62,737 nt of DNA from Bacillota bacterium. GTDB taxonomy: Bacteria > Bacillota > Sulfobacillia > JAUYEG01. Both the position numbers and the translations under genes were made by a program. Below the pieces are notes generated by a model. The model searched no databases. It was not told the DNA's origin and worked only from the letters and a program-made list of their open reading frames with translations. How positions within the stretch are numbered: position 1 is the first letter of the stretch; every line of letters begins with the position of its first letter. The DNA lies in the NCBI GenBank assembly GCA_030691505.1, contig JAUYEG010000081.1:1-62737 (forward strand). Direction: 5' to 3'. Below are positions 8,171 through 17,541 of this stretch, piece by piece.

Positions 8171-9502
8171 ATGCCATCATTCACCTTCGTGGCCGCAGGT
8201 GACGCCATCATCACCAAGCGCTGTTCCCAGAAGACCGACCCCGCGTTTCTGGCGATGGTGGACCTGATCCGGCAGGCCGATGCGGCGTTCGTCAACTTGG
8301 AAGTGGTGACGCCCCGGCCGCCCCTGATCCCGTCGGCCGAACACGGCGGCGCCAACCTCGGCGCACAGGAGTACGTGCTGGATGAGCTCAGGTGGATGGG
8401 TTTCAACCTCTACGGCGTGGCAAACAACCACTCCAACGACTACACCTTCCACGGCCTGATCGACACCATGGATGCCCTGCGCGAGCGGGGAATGGTGTTT
8501 GCCGGCGGCGGCATGAACCTCGGCGAGGCCCGGTCGCCCGCCTACCTGGACACGGCCGACGCACGGGTGGCGGTCCTGGCTGCCGCGTCGAGCTTCGTGG
8601 TCGGGGCCCCCGCCGGCCCGTCACGCGAGGACATGCCCGGGAGGCCCGGGATCAGCCCCTTGCGCGTCGACTACGAGTACGCCCTTGACCCCTTGCGCTG
8701 GGCTGCCCTGGCGGAAATCGACGAAGCGCTCGGCACCGCTCAGGTGAGCCGCGAGCGGCGGGCATCGGCCAGGATGCCTCTTCCCGAGGGTGTGCTGGTC
8801 TTCCAGGGCCTGCAGGTTTTGAAGGGCGAGGCCCCCGCGATCCGGGAGAAGGTCAATTACCGGGATCTCGACGACATCTGCCGCTGGATCAGCGACGCCA
8901 AGCGGCAGGCCGAGTTCGTGGTCATGAGCCTGCATGCCCATCAGGGTAAAGGCCGCGGCGGCAACACGCCCGCGCTCGCGGATTTCCTGCCCGAGGTGGC
9001 CCGGCGCTGCATCGACGCGGGTGCCGACGTGCTGGTCGGGCACGGTCCGCACATGCTCCGCGCCTGCGAGGTCTATAAGGGCAAGCCGATCTTTTACTCG
9101 CTGGGCGACTTCTACTACGTGAGCAGCGGCATTCAGCGGTACCCCGCCGAAATCTACCGCAACCTCGGGCTACCCGACACCGCGACCCCGGCGGACGTCC
9201 AGGACATCAACACCAGGGACAAGGACGGAAACCCACGGGGGTTCGCGGCGGACGCCAGGTTCTGGCAGTCGGTGATCCCCGTGTGCCGCTTCGAGGATTG
9301 GCGCCTGGTTTCGCTGGACTTTCATCCTATCGAGCTCAACTACCGGGCGCGGCACAGATCACAGCTCGGTGAACCTCGCCTTGCGGACGTGGAAGCCGGG
9401 ACTGACATCCTCCGGCAGCTCGATCAGCTGTCGGAGCCGTTTGGGCTCAAGATCGCCGTTGAGCGAGCCGGGGACCGTGTGGTGGGGAAAGCCAGCTGGT
9501 GA
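8171..9502 (+). CDS. CapA family protein (metallophosphatase-like fold)
   Basis: 443 residues starting at ATG 8171, with GAGGAGG at 8157-8163; the open frame extends upstream only because of the MazF remnant. Conserved CapA features are FVAAGDAIIT (first metal-site aspartate), FVNLEVV, GVANNHSNDYTFHG, VMSLHAHQG and VLVGHGPHMLRACEVYKGKPIFYSLGDFY. These are the spaced metal ligands of the calcineurin-like fold. CapA proteins are linked to poly-gamma-glutamate work in Bacillus, but many stand alone, and this one has no capB/capC neighbours and no signal peptide. A similar protein lies at 54494-55813. A role in amide or phosphoester cleavage in the cytoplasm is possible but unproven. Confidence 0.85.
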   Translation: MPSFTFVAAGDAIITKRCSQKTDPAFLAMVDLIRQADAAFVNLEVVTPRPPLIPSAEHGGANLGAQEYVLDELRWMGFNLYGVANNHSNDYTFHGLIDTMDALRERGMVFAGGGMNLGEARSPAYLDTADARVAVLAAASSFVVGAPAGPSREDMPGRPGISPLRVDYEYALDPLRWAALAEIDEALGTAQVSRERRASARMPLPEGVLVFQGLQVLKGEAPAIREKVNYRDLDDICRWISDAKRQAEFVVMSLHAHQGKGRGGNTPALADFLPEVARRCIDAGADVLVGHGPHMLRACEVYKGKPIFYSLGDFYYVSSGIQRYPAEIYRNLGLPDTATPADVQDINTRDKDGNPRGFAADARFWQSVIPVCRFEDWRLVSLDFHPIELNYRARHRSQLGEPRLADVEAGTDILRQLDQLSEPFGLKIAVERAGDRVVGKASW

Positions 9503-9555
9503 CAGGCCGGCGAACGGCCATCGGTCCCTCCAACCCGCTCGAGGAAGCCCCCTCG

Positions 9556-9600
9556 TTGACAGAGTTCTCTCCCGGTACTATAGTGCTAGCTGCATATAGT
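9556..9600 (+). promoter_or_regulatory. Sigma-A-type promoter with overlapping inverted repeat
   Basis: TTGACA at 9556-9561, a 17-base spacer and TATAGT at 9579-9584 form a near-consensus promoter about 50 bases before the ABC exporter gene. An inverted repeat with six-base arms ACTATA (9577-9582) and TATAGT (9595-9600) overlaps the -10 box, a position suited to a repressor. No regulator gene is adjacent, so the binding protein is unknown. Confidence 0.65.
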
Positions 9601-9635
9601 TTCTGGCCACATATAAGAGCAAACGGGGGCAGCCA

Positions 9636-11522
9636 GTGTTTCTCGGAGGTAACCCGGCCCACCCGCTAAATGTGGGTGACCAGCAGGCTAGAGAAGCTCC
9701 AACGCCCGACATCCGCTTGCGGGTCGTACTCAGCCGGATGTGGGTTTATCTAAAGCCTCACGCCTTCGTGCTGTTTCTATCGGTCTGCGCAATCGTTGCG
9801 TCCGCCGGTCTGACGTTGGCTGTGCCGGTGATTATCCGCGGCGCTCTGGACCGGCTGGCCGCGACCTCCGAGCCCGGAGGGCTTTACCGGGCGGCCGCAC
9901 TGATTGTCCTCGTGGGATTGCTCGAAGGGATGGCGAGCTTCGGATCCCGCTACCTGATGGAGAGCGTGGGGTTCAAGTTTATCTACCGGCTTCGCGCCAG
10001 CCTCTATCGCCATCTCCACGAGCTATCGTTCGAGTTTCACGACAACGCCCACGTTGGGGACATCATGTCCAGGCTCACAGCAGATACCGAGGTACTCAGC
10101 AGGATGTTCGGATTCGCGCTCCCATACATCGGCGCCAACCTGCTCACAATTGCCGGCGCCGCCCTCGTTCTGTTCACATGGAACGTGCGTCTCGGGTTGA
10201 GCTTCGTACTCCTGATGCCGCTGATGGTTAGGGCCATGCGCGGCTACGCCTTCCGGGTGCAGCCGGCCTTCCAGAGGTCACAGGCAACCTTGGGCCGGCT
10301 CACCGAGGTTTTCCGGATCGTCCTCAGCAGCATTCGTGAGGTCAAGCTCTTTGCGCAAGAGGGAAGAGAGCTTAACCGGGCAGAGGCGCAAAACCGGACG
10401 CTCCTTGACGTCAACGTGGAGGTCGCCAGGATCGGGGCCTACTGGATGCCTCATGTCAACTTCCTTGTGGGGATCACCACCGCAGTGGCGTTGGGTGTTG
10501 GGGGGCTGGAGGTCATCGCGGGCCGGGCGTCGACGGGCACGCTCGTTGCCTTCATCAGCCTTGCCGGCCTGTTGTTTCGGCCGATCAGGCAGACGGGAAT
10601 GCTGACGGCTGTCGTGGTCCGGGCTGCTGCCGCCGCCGGAAGGGTGTTCGAGGTCATCGACCAAAAGCCCACTGTGGCTGAGGCTGCTGCCGCATATGAT
10701 CTCCCGCAGGCACGGGGCGAGGTACGGTTTGAGCAGGTGAGTTTCGCCTATGAGGGCGGTCCCCTTGTCCTGGATGGCATCGACCTGTCCGTCAGGCCCG
10801 GTGAGGTCCTGGCCGTGGTTGGTCCGACCGGCGCCGGAAAGACCACGCTCGTACACCTTGTGCCGCGATTTTACGATCCCCGGAACGGACGAGTGCTCAT
10901 TGATGGGCACGACGTGCGGAAGGTTACCCTCTCAAGTCTGAGACGCCAGGTGGGTACTGTTCTTCAGAGCGTGTTCCTGTTTGGCGGTACGATAAGGGAA
11001 AATATCGCCTTCGGCAACCCCGAGGCGACATTTGCCGATGTACAACAGGCCGCCAGGCTCGCCCAGATTCACGACGAAATCGCCGCCCTGCCCAAGGGCT
11101 ACGATACGCCGCTCGGCGAAAGGGGGCTGGCCCTTTCGGGGGGCCAGCGCCAGCGACTGGCCCTTGCGCGTGTGCTGTTGACCGATCCCAAGGTGCTCAT
11201 CCTCGACGAAGTCTCGTCAGAACTGGACGCCATAACCGAGGCACGGCTCCGCTCAGCTCTTCAGGAGGCCTTCCGCGGCCGGACCACCATTGTGATAGCC
11301 CACCGGCTGTGGACCGTTCGGCGCGCGGACCGGATCGTCGTCCTTGACCAGGGGCATATCGTCCAGCAGGGCACCCATGACGAGTTGGTCTCGACTCCCG
11401 GCCTGTACCAGGATATTAACAAGCACCTGACCGGAAGCACCGCGGGAGCGGAGCAAGCCCCGGCCGACGGTGACCCGGCCCTCGCCGTCGGCTTCCGTCA
11501 GGGAGGGCGGAACGTTCGATGA
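9636..11522 (+). CDS. ABC exporter, fused permease-ATPase, subunit A
   Basis: 628 residues in the half-transporter layout: six membrane helices in about residues 40-330, then an ATPase domain. Walker A GPTGAGKTT is near residue 395, the signature LSGGQRQRLALAR near 498, Walker B VLILDEVSSELD near 521, and the H-loop IVIAHRL near 552. The catalytic glutamate is present, so this site should hydrolyse ATP. The D-loop reads SSELD instead of the common SALD. Start GTG 9636 follows GGGGGC. The four-base overlap with the next gene and their similar domain order indicate a heterodimeric exporter of the lipid/multidrug (BmrCD-like) class. The substrate is unknown. Confidence 0.9.
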   Translation: MFLGGNPAHPLNVGDQQAREAPTPDIRLRVVLSRMWVYLKPHAFVLFLSVCAIVASAGLTLAVPVIIRGALDRLAATSEPGGLYRAAALIVLVGLLEGMASFGSRYLMESVGFKFIYRLRASLYRHLHELSFEFHDNAHVGDIMSRLTADTEVLSRMFGFALPYIGANLLTIAGAALVLFTWNVRLGLSFVLLMPLMVRAMRGYAFRVQPAFQRSQATLGRLTEVFRIVLSSIREVKLFAQEGRELNRAEAQNRTLLDVNVEVARIGAYWMPHVNFLVGITTAVALGVGGLEVIAGRASTGTLVAFISLAGLLFRPIRQTGMLTAVVVRAAAAAGRVFEVIDQKPTVAEAAAAYDLPQARGEVRFEQVSFAYEGGPLVLDGIDLSVRPGEVLAVVGPTGAGKTTLVHLVPRFYDPRNGRVLIDGHDVRKVTLSSLRRQVGTVLQSVFLFGGTIRENIAFGNPEATFADVQQAARLAQIHDEIAALPKGYDTPLGERGLALSGGQRQRLALARVLLTDPKVLILDEVSSELDAITEARLRSALQEAFRGRTTIVIAHRLWTVRRADRIVVLDQGHIVQQGTHDELVSTPGLYQDINKHLTGSTAGAEQAPADGDPALAVGFRQGGRNVR

Positions 11523-13384
11523 TGCGCGGGGGGTTGGGCTCCAGGATCGGCAGTGAGCAGGAGAGCTACAAACTCGGTCGCCTCGATCGTGACGCGGTCC
11601 GGGATCTAGTCCGGAGGGCCGGGACATACCGGCGGGACCTAATCCGCGCCCTCGGGGCAACCGTTCTGGCTGCGGTGGTGTCCGCCGGGCTGCCTCTCCT
11701 CCTCCGGCTCGGGATTGACACACACATCGCAGCTGGAGACCTGGCCGGGTTGGGGCTGGTCATCCTGACCTATGTTCTCCTCCAGGGAGTGGTCTGGTGG
11801 ACAGCCTACTGGCAGCGGCTGCTGGCCGAAAGGATTGGCCAGAGGCTAGTCGCCTCCATGCGCCGCGATCTGTTTGCGCACCTGCTCACACAGGGAATGG
11901 ATTTCTTTTCGCAGCACCAAGTCGGCGGACTGCTCTCGAGGCTCACCGGCGATCTCAACTCCGTCGCCGAGGTGGCCAGTTCCGGCAGCCTTGGGCTGGT
12001 GGCGGACCTTGTCGGTGTCTTGCTCACCGCGGTGGTGATGTTCGTCCTCGATTGGCGGCTGGCGCTCGTTGCCCTGGCGATGATTCCGGTGGTGCTTGGA
12101 TCGTCCGTGTTCTTTGGGCGCAAGCTTCGTCAGGCCTATGCGCAGGTACGGTCCAAAGCAGCGGAGATGGGCTCAAACCTGCAGGAGACCTTGGCCGGAA
12201 TGCGCGTCGTGCAATCGCTGGCTCAGGAATCGGCCAGCCTCGACCGGTTCGATCAGGTAAACATCGGCAGCCTGCGAGCGAGCATGTATGCCATGGTCGT
12301 GTTCGCGGTCTTCTTCCCCCTGATGACCATTACCGGTAATCTCGGCACGGCGGCTGTACTCGCCTATGGCGGGCACCTCCTTTCCCGTGGCGCCGTTACG
12401 CTGGGGACAGTGGTTGCCTTCCTGGCATATGTGCGGAGCTTCTTCGGGCCTCTCCGCGAATTGAGCCAGGTTCATAACACCTTCGAGGCGGCCGGTGCGT
12501 CCTTGGCCCGTTTCTGGCAGGTGCTTCAGCATAAACCATCGGTGCAGCCTCCCGCCGAACCGGTCCGGCCGGAACGGCCGCGCGGGGAAGTTGAGTTCCG
12601 TGAAGTCTTTTTTGGCTACGGACGCGGCACGCCGGTGTTCTCGGGCCTCTCGCTCACGATCCCCGCAGGGCGCAGACTGGCCATTGTGGGCCCGAGCGGC
12701 GCGGGCAAGACGACGTTGGTCAATCTACTCACGCGTTTCTGGGACACCGAGACTGGTGCGGTGCTGGTGGATGGGGTGGACGTTCGACATTGGCCGATTG
12801 AGGAATTGCGCAAGGTCGTTGCCGTGATACCACAGGAAGCAGGTCTTCTTCCAGGGACGGTCCTGGACAACATCGCGTATGGGGTCAAACAGGCCGGCCT
12901 TGAGCAGGTTACTGCCCTTGCCGAGCAGTTGGGCGTCAACGAACTTCTCGCAGGTCTCCCCCAGGGCTACGGGACGAGGATCGGGCCCGGCGGGACCGGG
13001 CGGGTTTCCGGTGGTCAGCGCCAGGTCATCGCCATTCTGCGTGCAGTGCTGCGTGATCCGCTGGTTCTGGTGCTGGACGAGGCGACCTCAAACGTGGACG
13101 GGCGCACCGAGGCCATGATCAACGCCGGACTGGAGACAGCGCTGGTTGGGCGAACGGGGATCGTCATCGCCCACCGTCTTCGCGGCGTGGCGCTTGCGGA
13201 CGAGATCGCGGTACTTGATCGTGGGGCGATCGTCGGTCAGGGTACTCACGAAGAGATGCTCAGAACCAGTGATCTATACCGTACCCTTTATGAGACCCAA
13301 GGACTGGCCGGCGCGGAGCTCGCGGGAGCCAAGAAGGACCGTACGCGGGCCGTTGCTGCCACCCCACCTCCCAAACAGCGGTAG
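11519..13384 (+). CDS. ABC exporter, fused permease-ATPase, subunit B
   Basis: 621 residues beginning in the ATGA overlap with subunit A. The N-terminal membrane domain includes MDFFSQHQVGGLLSRLTGDL, the coupling region seen in lipid and drug exporters. The ATPase domain has Walker A GPSGAGKTT near residue 390, a Q-loop VIPQEAGLL, signature RVSGGQRQ near 493, Walker B LVLVLDEATSNVD and an H-loop IVIAHRL near 549. All catalytic residues look intact, so neither site is obviously degenerate, unlike many heterodimeric exporters. It ends 36 bases before the convergent MFS gene. Confidence 0.9.
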   Translation: MMRGGLGSRIGSEQESYKLGRLDRDAVRDLVRRAGTYRRDLIRALGATVLAAVVSAGLPLLLRLGIDTHIAAGDLAGLGLVILTYVLLQGVVWWTAYWQRLLAERIGQRLVASMRRDLFAHLLTQGMDFFSQHQVGGLLSRLTGDLNSVAEVASSGSLGLVADLVGVLLTAVVMFVLDWRLALVALAMIPVVLGSSVFFGRKLRQAYAQVRSKAAEMGSNLQETLAGMRVVQSLAQESASLDRFDQVNIGSLRASMYAMVVFAVFFPLMTITGNLGTAAVLAYGGHLLSRGAVTLGTVVAFLAYVRSFFGPLRELSQVHNTFEAAGASLARFWQVLQHKPSVQPPAEPVRPERPRGEVEFREVFFGYGRGTPVFSGLSLTIPAGRRLAIVGPSGAGKTTLVNLLTRFWDTETGAVLVDGVDVRHWPIEELRKVVAVIPQEAGLLPGTVLDNIAYGVKQAGLEQVTALAEQLGVNELLAGLPQGYGTRIGPGGTGRVSGGQRQVIAILRAVLRDPLVLVLDEATSNVDGRTEAMINAGLETALVGRTGIVIAHRLRGVALADEIAVLDRGAIVGQGTHEEMLRTSDLYRTLYETQGLAGAELAGAKKDRTRAVAATPPPKQR

Positions 13385-13420
13385 GCGGCCCGCAGCCCCA
13401 GAGATCACGGCTGTGCCGGG

Positions 13421-14797
13421 CTACTCCCTCGTTGCCGCCACCTGCTGTCTGGCGGCCGCCTGCGTCACTGGACTGAGATCGGACTCTATCATGTTGAACG
13501 CCCCCCGCAGCACCGGCACTGCCGCATAAACCGCGGCGACGGCAACCAGCACCGTCCCGACGCCACCGTAAATCAAGGGTAGCGCTAAGACCTGCCCGGC
13601 GAAGCCGGCGAGCGTCTGGCCCAGCGGCGAGACGGCCTGACTCATGGTCCCCAGCGCTCCGAATACACGCCCCATCATCTGTTTGGGCACGATGGTCTGA
13701 GCCCAGGTCACAAACATGATGTTGGCGACGGTATTTGCGCAGCCCATCGCAGCCATGATCGCGACCGTAAGCGCGACGGTGCGTGACAGCGAAAATAGCA
13801 GCGCGCCCAGCCCGAAGCCGCCGAGCGCCCCAAGGGCGAGCGTTGACCGGCGCGCCCGCGCCGCGGCCAGCCCCACGACCAGGGATCCCGCGATCATCCC
13901 GGCCGTGATCGCCGTCTGCAGCAGGCCAAAAACACCCGGGCCGGCGCGGAGGATGTCGGATACCCAGGCCGGAAGAAGCACGGCAAACGGGGCAACCAGG
14001 AAGTTGAGCAACATGACCAGGGGGATGACGGTCATCATCGCGCGCTGGCTCTTGATGAAGTGAAGACCCTCCTGGAGCTGTCCCCACCACTGCCTGCCGC
14101 CGGGCCGCCTTCCGGCTGGCCCCCCCTGTTGCCCTCCTGAGGTCGCCTGGGCCAGAGCCGGATTGGATACGGCCGGGGCGAGGCGCATGGCCCAGATGGC
14201 TGCCACCGATACCAGGAACGTTATCGCGTCGATGCTGAACATCGGCCCCACGCCGATAGCGGCGATGAGCAGGCCGGCCACCGCGTAGCCGATTACGTTG
14301 GCAAACTGCTGGGATATGGTGAGCAGCGAGTTGGCTTGAGCTAGGTCCTCGCGCTCAACGATGCCCGGCAACACGGCCTGCTGAGACGGGTTGAAAGGTA
14401 CCCCCGCGGCTGCAAGCAAAAACGCCACGACCGGGATGTGCCATGTCTCTAGCAGGCCGGCCGCCATCAGAAGAGGCACAGACAACACGATGCAGGCACG
14501 TACGGTATCGGCCACCATCATGATCCGCCTGCGGTCCATGCGGTCAACGAGCACCCCGGCAAACAGCCCAAACAGCGCCGGAATCGTGCGGCAGGCGGCC
14601 ACAACGCCCATGAGCGCGCGCGAGCCCGTGAGTTCCTGTACGAGCCAGAGCAAGGACACGAAGTAGAGGCTGTCGCCAAACCAGCTCACGGTCTGTCCCA
14701 TCCAGAGCAGGGCGAAGTTCCTATGCCGGAGCACTCTTCGGTAGCGCTGCCAGCCTCCCACCTGGGATGGGTTAGCGGCACGGGCCGTGGTGCTCAA
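13421..14797 (-). CDS. MFS transporter, EntS-like
   Basis: About 458 residues with twelve predicted membrane segments. The cytoplasmic loop after the second helix reads LVDRMDRRRIMMVADTVRA, the motif typical of the EntS-type MFS group that exports siderophores or drugs. The start is placed at TTG 14797 because GGAAGGAGG lies just before it; the longer frame from an ATG at 14815 would contain this ribosome site. The middle loop (VSNPALAQATSGGQQ to GGRQWW) is unusually long and rich in glycine. It is convergent with the ABC exporter and lies downstream, on the same strand, of the amidotransferase gene. Confidence 0.85.
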   Translation of the reverse strand: MSTTARAANPSQVGGWQRYRRVLRHRNFALLWMGQTVSWFGDSLYFVSLLWLVQELTGSRALMGVVAACRTIPALFGLFAGVLVDRMDRRRIMMVADTVRACIVLSVPLLMAAGLLETWHIPVVAFLLAAAGVPFNPSQQAVLPGIVEREDLAQANSLLTISQQFANVIGYAVAGLLIAAIGVGPMFSIDAITFLVSVAAIWAMRLAPAVSNPALAQATSGGQQGGPAGRRPGGRQWWGQLQEGLHFIKSQRAMMTVIPLVMLLNFLVAPFAVLLPAWVSDILRAGPGVFGLLQTAITAGMIAGSLVVGLAAARARRSTLALGALGGFGLGALLFSLSRTVALTVAIMAAMGCANTVANIMFVTWAQTIVPKQMMGRVFGALGTMSQAVSPLGQTLAGFAGQVLALPLIYGGVGTVLVAVAAVYAAVPVLRGAFNMIESDLSPVTQAAARQQVAATRE

Positions 14798-15018
14798 GGG
14801 TCCGCCTCCTTCCATTCGGGGACGTTACGGATTTCAGGCCCCTCTTTTCGCGGTCGGGACGCCGGGAGCCTGCCTCATATTGGCATTTACAGCAAGAATG
14901 GTATTGGTAACGTCCGCGCCCCTGCAGCCGGGCCGGATGGGAGATAACGTAGGAGGGAAAGGCCGCAGGGTCGACCCATGGGCGTCCAACACGGTGGTCC
15001 CTTGCGCGGGCGCCAGGG

Positions 15019-15708
15019 TCATTTCGCCGAGCCGGCCAGGGCCAGGAAGTTAGACAGTAACCGTCTGTGGACGGATTGCCAGGTATGGAAGTAGGCGCGG
15101 AAGGCCGTGAGGTATGAGGTGCGGGTCTGCTCCTCCATGGGGGCCATCCGCATCCAGTAGCTGAGGGTTTGCTCATCGACTTCAGGATGGAACTGGAGTC
15201 CGTACGCGGCCCTGCCAAAGCGAAAGGCCTGATATAAGCACCCCGCTGAAGAAGCTAGATGTGTCGCCCCCTCGGGCAGGTCAAAGCTGTCATTGTGCAG
15301 TTCGATCGCCGCAAACTGGCCAGGGATACCGGCGAACAGCGGATCCCCCTCGCCCTCCGCCGTAAGGGTGATCGGGCAGCATCCGCGTTCACCACGGGTC
15401 CCCGGAGCAACCCTGGCACCCAGAGCGGCCGCCAGCAACTGCCCGCCCAAACAAATCCCCAGGATCGGCACTCCTGCCACCGCCGCTTCTCGGAGGTGGT
15501 CTATCTCCGCCGCGAGGAAGGGGTGCCTGCCGGCGTCATGCACTCCCATCACCCCGCCGAGAACGATCAACGGGTGCCAGCTGTCAGCGGCCGGGAGAGG
15601 CTCACCGGCATAGGCGCGGACCAGGCCGTGGCTGACATCCACCTCGTCCAGCCAGGGGGCAAAACTGCATGCCGGAGCCACCGGGTCATTCTGAATGAAC
15701 AGCACCAT
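15019..15708 (-). CDS. Class I glutamine amidotransferase-like protein
   Basis: 229 residues from ATG 15708. The nucleophile elbow GICLGGQ places the catalytic cysteine at about residue 86, and LQFHPEVDE gives the histidine near 174 and glutamate near 176, so the triad is complete. The start VLFIQNDPVAPA and the length match stand-alone amidotransferases of the GMP-synthase-like or gamma-glutamyl-hydrolase-like group. A purine-rich run (GGAGGAGAG) lies about 19 bases before the ATG and just before TTG 15723, so the start could be the TTG. The amide acceptor or substrate is unknown. It is divergent from the S12 hydrolase gene. Confidence 0.8.
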   Translation of the reverse strand: MVLFIQNDPVAPACSFAPWLDEVDVSHGLVRAYAGEPLPAADSWHPLIVLGGVMGVHDAGRHPFLAAEIDHLREAAVAGVPILGICLGGQLLAAALGARVAPGTRGERGCCPITLTAEGEGDPLFAGIPGQFAAIELHNDSFDLPEGATHLASSAGCLYQAFRFGRAAYGLQFHPEVDEQTLSYWMRMAPMEEQTRTSYLTAFRAYFHTWQSVHRRLLSNFLALAGSAK

Positions 15709-15841
15709 GCGTGAACATTTCAACTCTCCTCCTCTGCCCACCTGTCTATGGCCCCCGAGGTTTCAGCGCATGGGAGGAAAGGGCCGATGCCCATCCAGAA
15801 CAAGCCCCCAGGGCATACGCGCCAACTTTGGGGGTGTTGCC

Positions 15842-17191
15842 GTGAGGACCAGTCCCGACTGGGCCCGGTTCGAGTCGTTCATTTCGGAGATCATGGCGCA
15901 GGAGCATGTCGCCGGTGCGGCCGTTGGGGTTTCGCTGCGCGGCCAGGTTATCTACGCCCGGGGCTTCGGCGAGGGCAGCATCGAAACCCGGCGCCCGGTT
16001 ACGGAGGACACCGTATTCGGCATCGCCTCGGTTTCCAAGTCCTTTGCCGCGCTTGCGGTGATGCAGCTTGTAGACGACGGCCTGGTGGATCCGCTGGCGC
16101 CGGTCGTGGAGTATCTGCCAGAGTTTAGCCTGCCGCGGCTGGGAGACGTGCGGGCGGTCCGCGTGCATCACTGCCTGTCCCATACGACGGGCGTGCCGCC
16201 CCTCAAGCGGCGACAGGGCGAGTTTTCGGAGTTTGGCCGGCACATCGAGTACCTTTCCGGATATGACACCGAGATGCTCGGGCGCCCGGGAGAGTACCTC
16301 AGCTACTGCAACGACACGTTCATGCTGTCGGGGGCGATTTTGGAGAGGCTTACCGGCCGCCGCTTTCGGGATCAGGTGCGGGAGAGGATCCTTGAACCCC
16401 TGGGCATGTCCCGGACGACCTATGAGCTCGAACAGCTGGCAAGCTGGGATAACGTGACCGGGCTATACAACCTGGACAGCGCCAAGACGGAACTCCAGGC
16501 AAAGCAGTGGCCTGAGCTCGGCACGTACCACGTCGGCGGCGGCATTCGCTCAACGGTACTGGACCTTCTGCGCTACGGTGACATGTACTGCGCCCTTGGA
16601 CATGCGCCAGGCGGCGGCAGGGTCGTCTCCGAGGCCGGAGTCCTCAGGATGCGCGCCCCGGTGATTCCCGTGACGTCGGGGAGTCACTACTGCTACGCGC
16701 TGCAGCTCACCCCGGGCTACCACGGGGTCACCCTGGTCGAGCACGGCGGCTCGCTGCCCGGGGTCGCCTCACGGTGGGGCTACATCCCGGAGGAAGGCGT
16801 GGCCGCGGTGGTATTGACCAACGTCGGCGGGGCGCCGTCTGACTTGATCTGGACTGGGCTCGTCAACACCTGGCTGGGACTTGCTCCGGAGTCCCCCCGA
16901 ACCGAACCGGAAGCGACCTACCCGGCCTCGGATGACCAGCTCGCAAGGCTCACCGGCCTGTATGCGGCCGACGAGGGAGTGAGGCTCAGGGTGTGCAGGT
17001 CTGATGACGGCACGCTGAGGGTGGAGGGCGAGGGGCTCAACCGTCCCCTGCGGGTCACCGCGCCGGACCGGGCAGTCTACCAGATGCAGAGACAGGAGAA
17101 ACCGCTGCGGTTCCACCTCCCGTCTGACGGGCGCGCCCCCGCCTGGGCGGTCTCCACCGGGCTGCGGATGGTTCGAAGGGCCGCGGAGTAG
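15842..17191 (+). CDS. Beta-lactamase family (S12) serine hydrolase
   Basis: 449 residues from GTG 15842, the first start next to conserved sequence, with a weak GGGGGTG site before it. The active-site SVSK places the nucleophile at serine 63 and lysine 66. The second motif YCN is at 155-157, and HGGSLPG near residue 300 supplies the third. The order and spacing match class C-like serine hydrolases (D-aminopeptidase, esterase EstB, MlrB-like). A C-terminal domain of about 90 residues (LARLTGLYAADEGVRLRVCR) resembles the small lipocalin-like domain seen in peptidase S12 proteins. No signal peptide is visible, so it is probably cytoplasmic. The substrate is unknown. Confidence 0.85.
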   Translation: MRTSPDWARFESFISEIMAQEHVAGAAVGVSLRGQVIYARGFGEGSIETRRPVTEDTVFGIASVSKSFAALAVMQLVDDGLVDPLAPVVEYLPEFSLPRLGDVRAVRVHHCLSHTTGVPPLKRRQGEFSEFGRHIEYLSGYDTEMLGRPGEYLSYCNDTFMLSGAILERLTGRRFRDQVRERILEPLGMSRTTYELEQLASWDNVTGLYNLDSAKTELQAKQWPELGTYHVGGGIRSTVLDLLRYGDMYCALGHAPGGGRVVSEAGVLRMRAPVIPVTSGSHYCYALQLTPGYHGVTLVEHGGSLPGVASRWGYIPEEGVAAVVLTNVGGAPSDLIWTGLVNTWLGLAPESPRTEPEATYPASDDQLARLTGLYAADEGVRLRVCRSDDGTLRVEGEGLNRPLRVTAPDRAVYQMQRQEKPLRFHLPSDGRAPAWAVSTGLRMVRRAAE

Positions 17192-17242
17192 GCGGCGCAA
17201 GCCGGAGCAGGCCGCAAGGCCCGGAGGTGAAAGCGTACGCAC

Positions 17243-17518
17243 CTGCGACGCCTGACTGAAGCCGACCGTCAGGCCGCCATGGAGCTGGTGGCTCGTGACC
17301 CCTTCAGGGGGTCGCTGGTCACCCACCCGGCTTCCGCCGGCCGCGGGTTCGCGACCAGAGCGGTCGGGCAGCTGACTCATGACCTGTTGGAGCTGGATCT
17401 CACACCTTTCCTCTACGTGTCGAAAGGCAACGTCCCCGCCGTGCGGCTGTACCGGCGACTCGGCTACGTGCACCACGCGACGGTCGTGAAGCTGAGGTAT
17501 GGAAGCATCCGGTATTAG
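17243..17518 (+). pseudogene. GNAT acetyltransferase with the middle missing
   Basis: The frame reads LRRLTEADRQAAMELVARDP, the start of a GNAT of the FR47-like group, and passes directly into VTHPASAGRGFATRAVGQLT and LYVSKGNVPAVRLYRRLGYV, the acetyl-CoA loop and C-terminal strand. About 150 residues that usually lie between are absent. No ATG/GTG/TTG start precedes the LRRLTEADR segment; the first ATG is at 17279. The frame is kept across the join, so a short protein of about 80 residues might be made, but it lacks most of the fold. Confidence 0.6.
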
Positions 17519-17541
17519 CCCTCGGAGCGGCGCAAGGTGGT

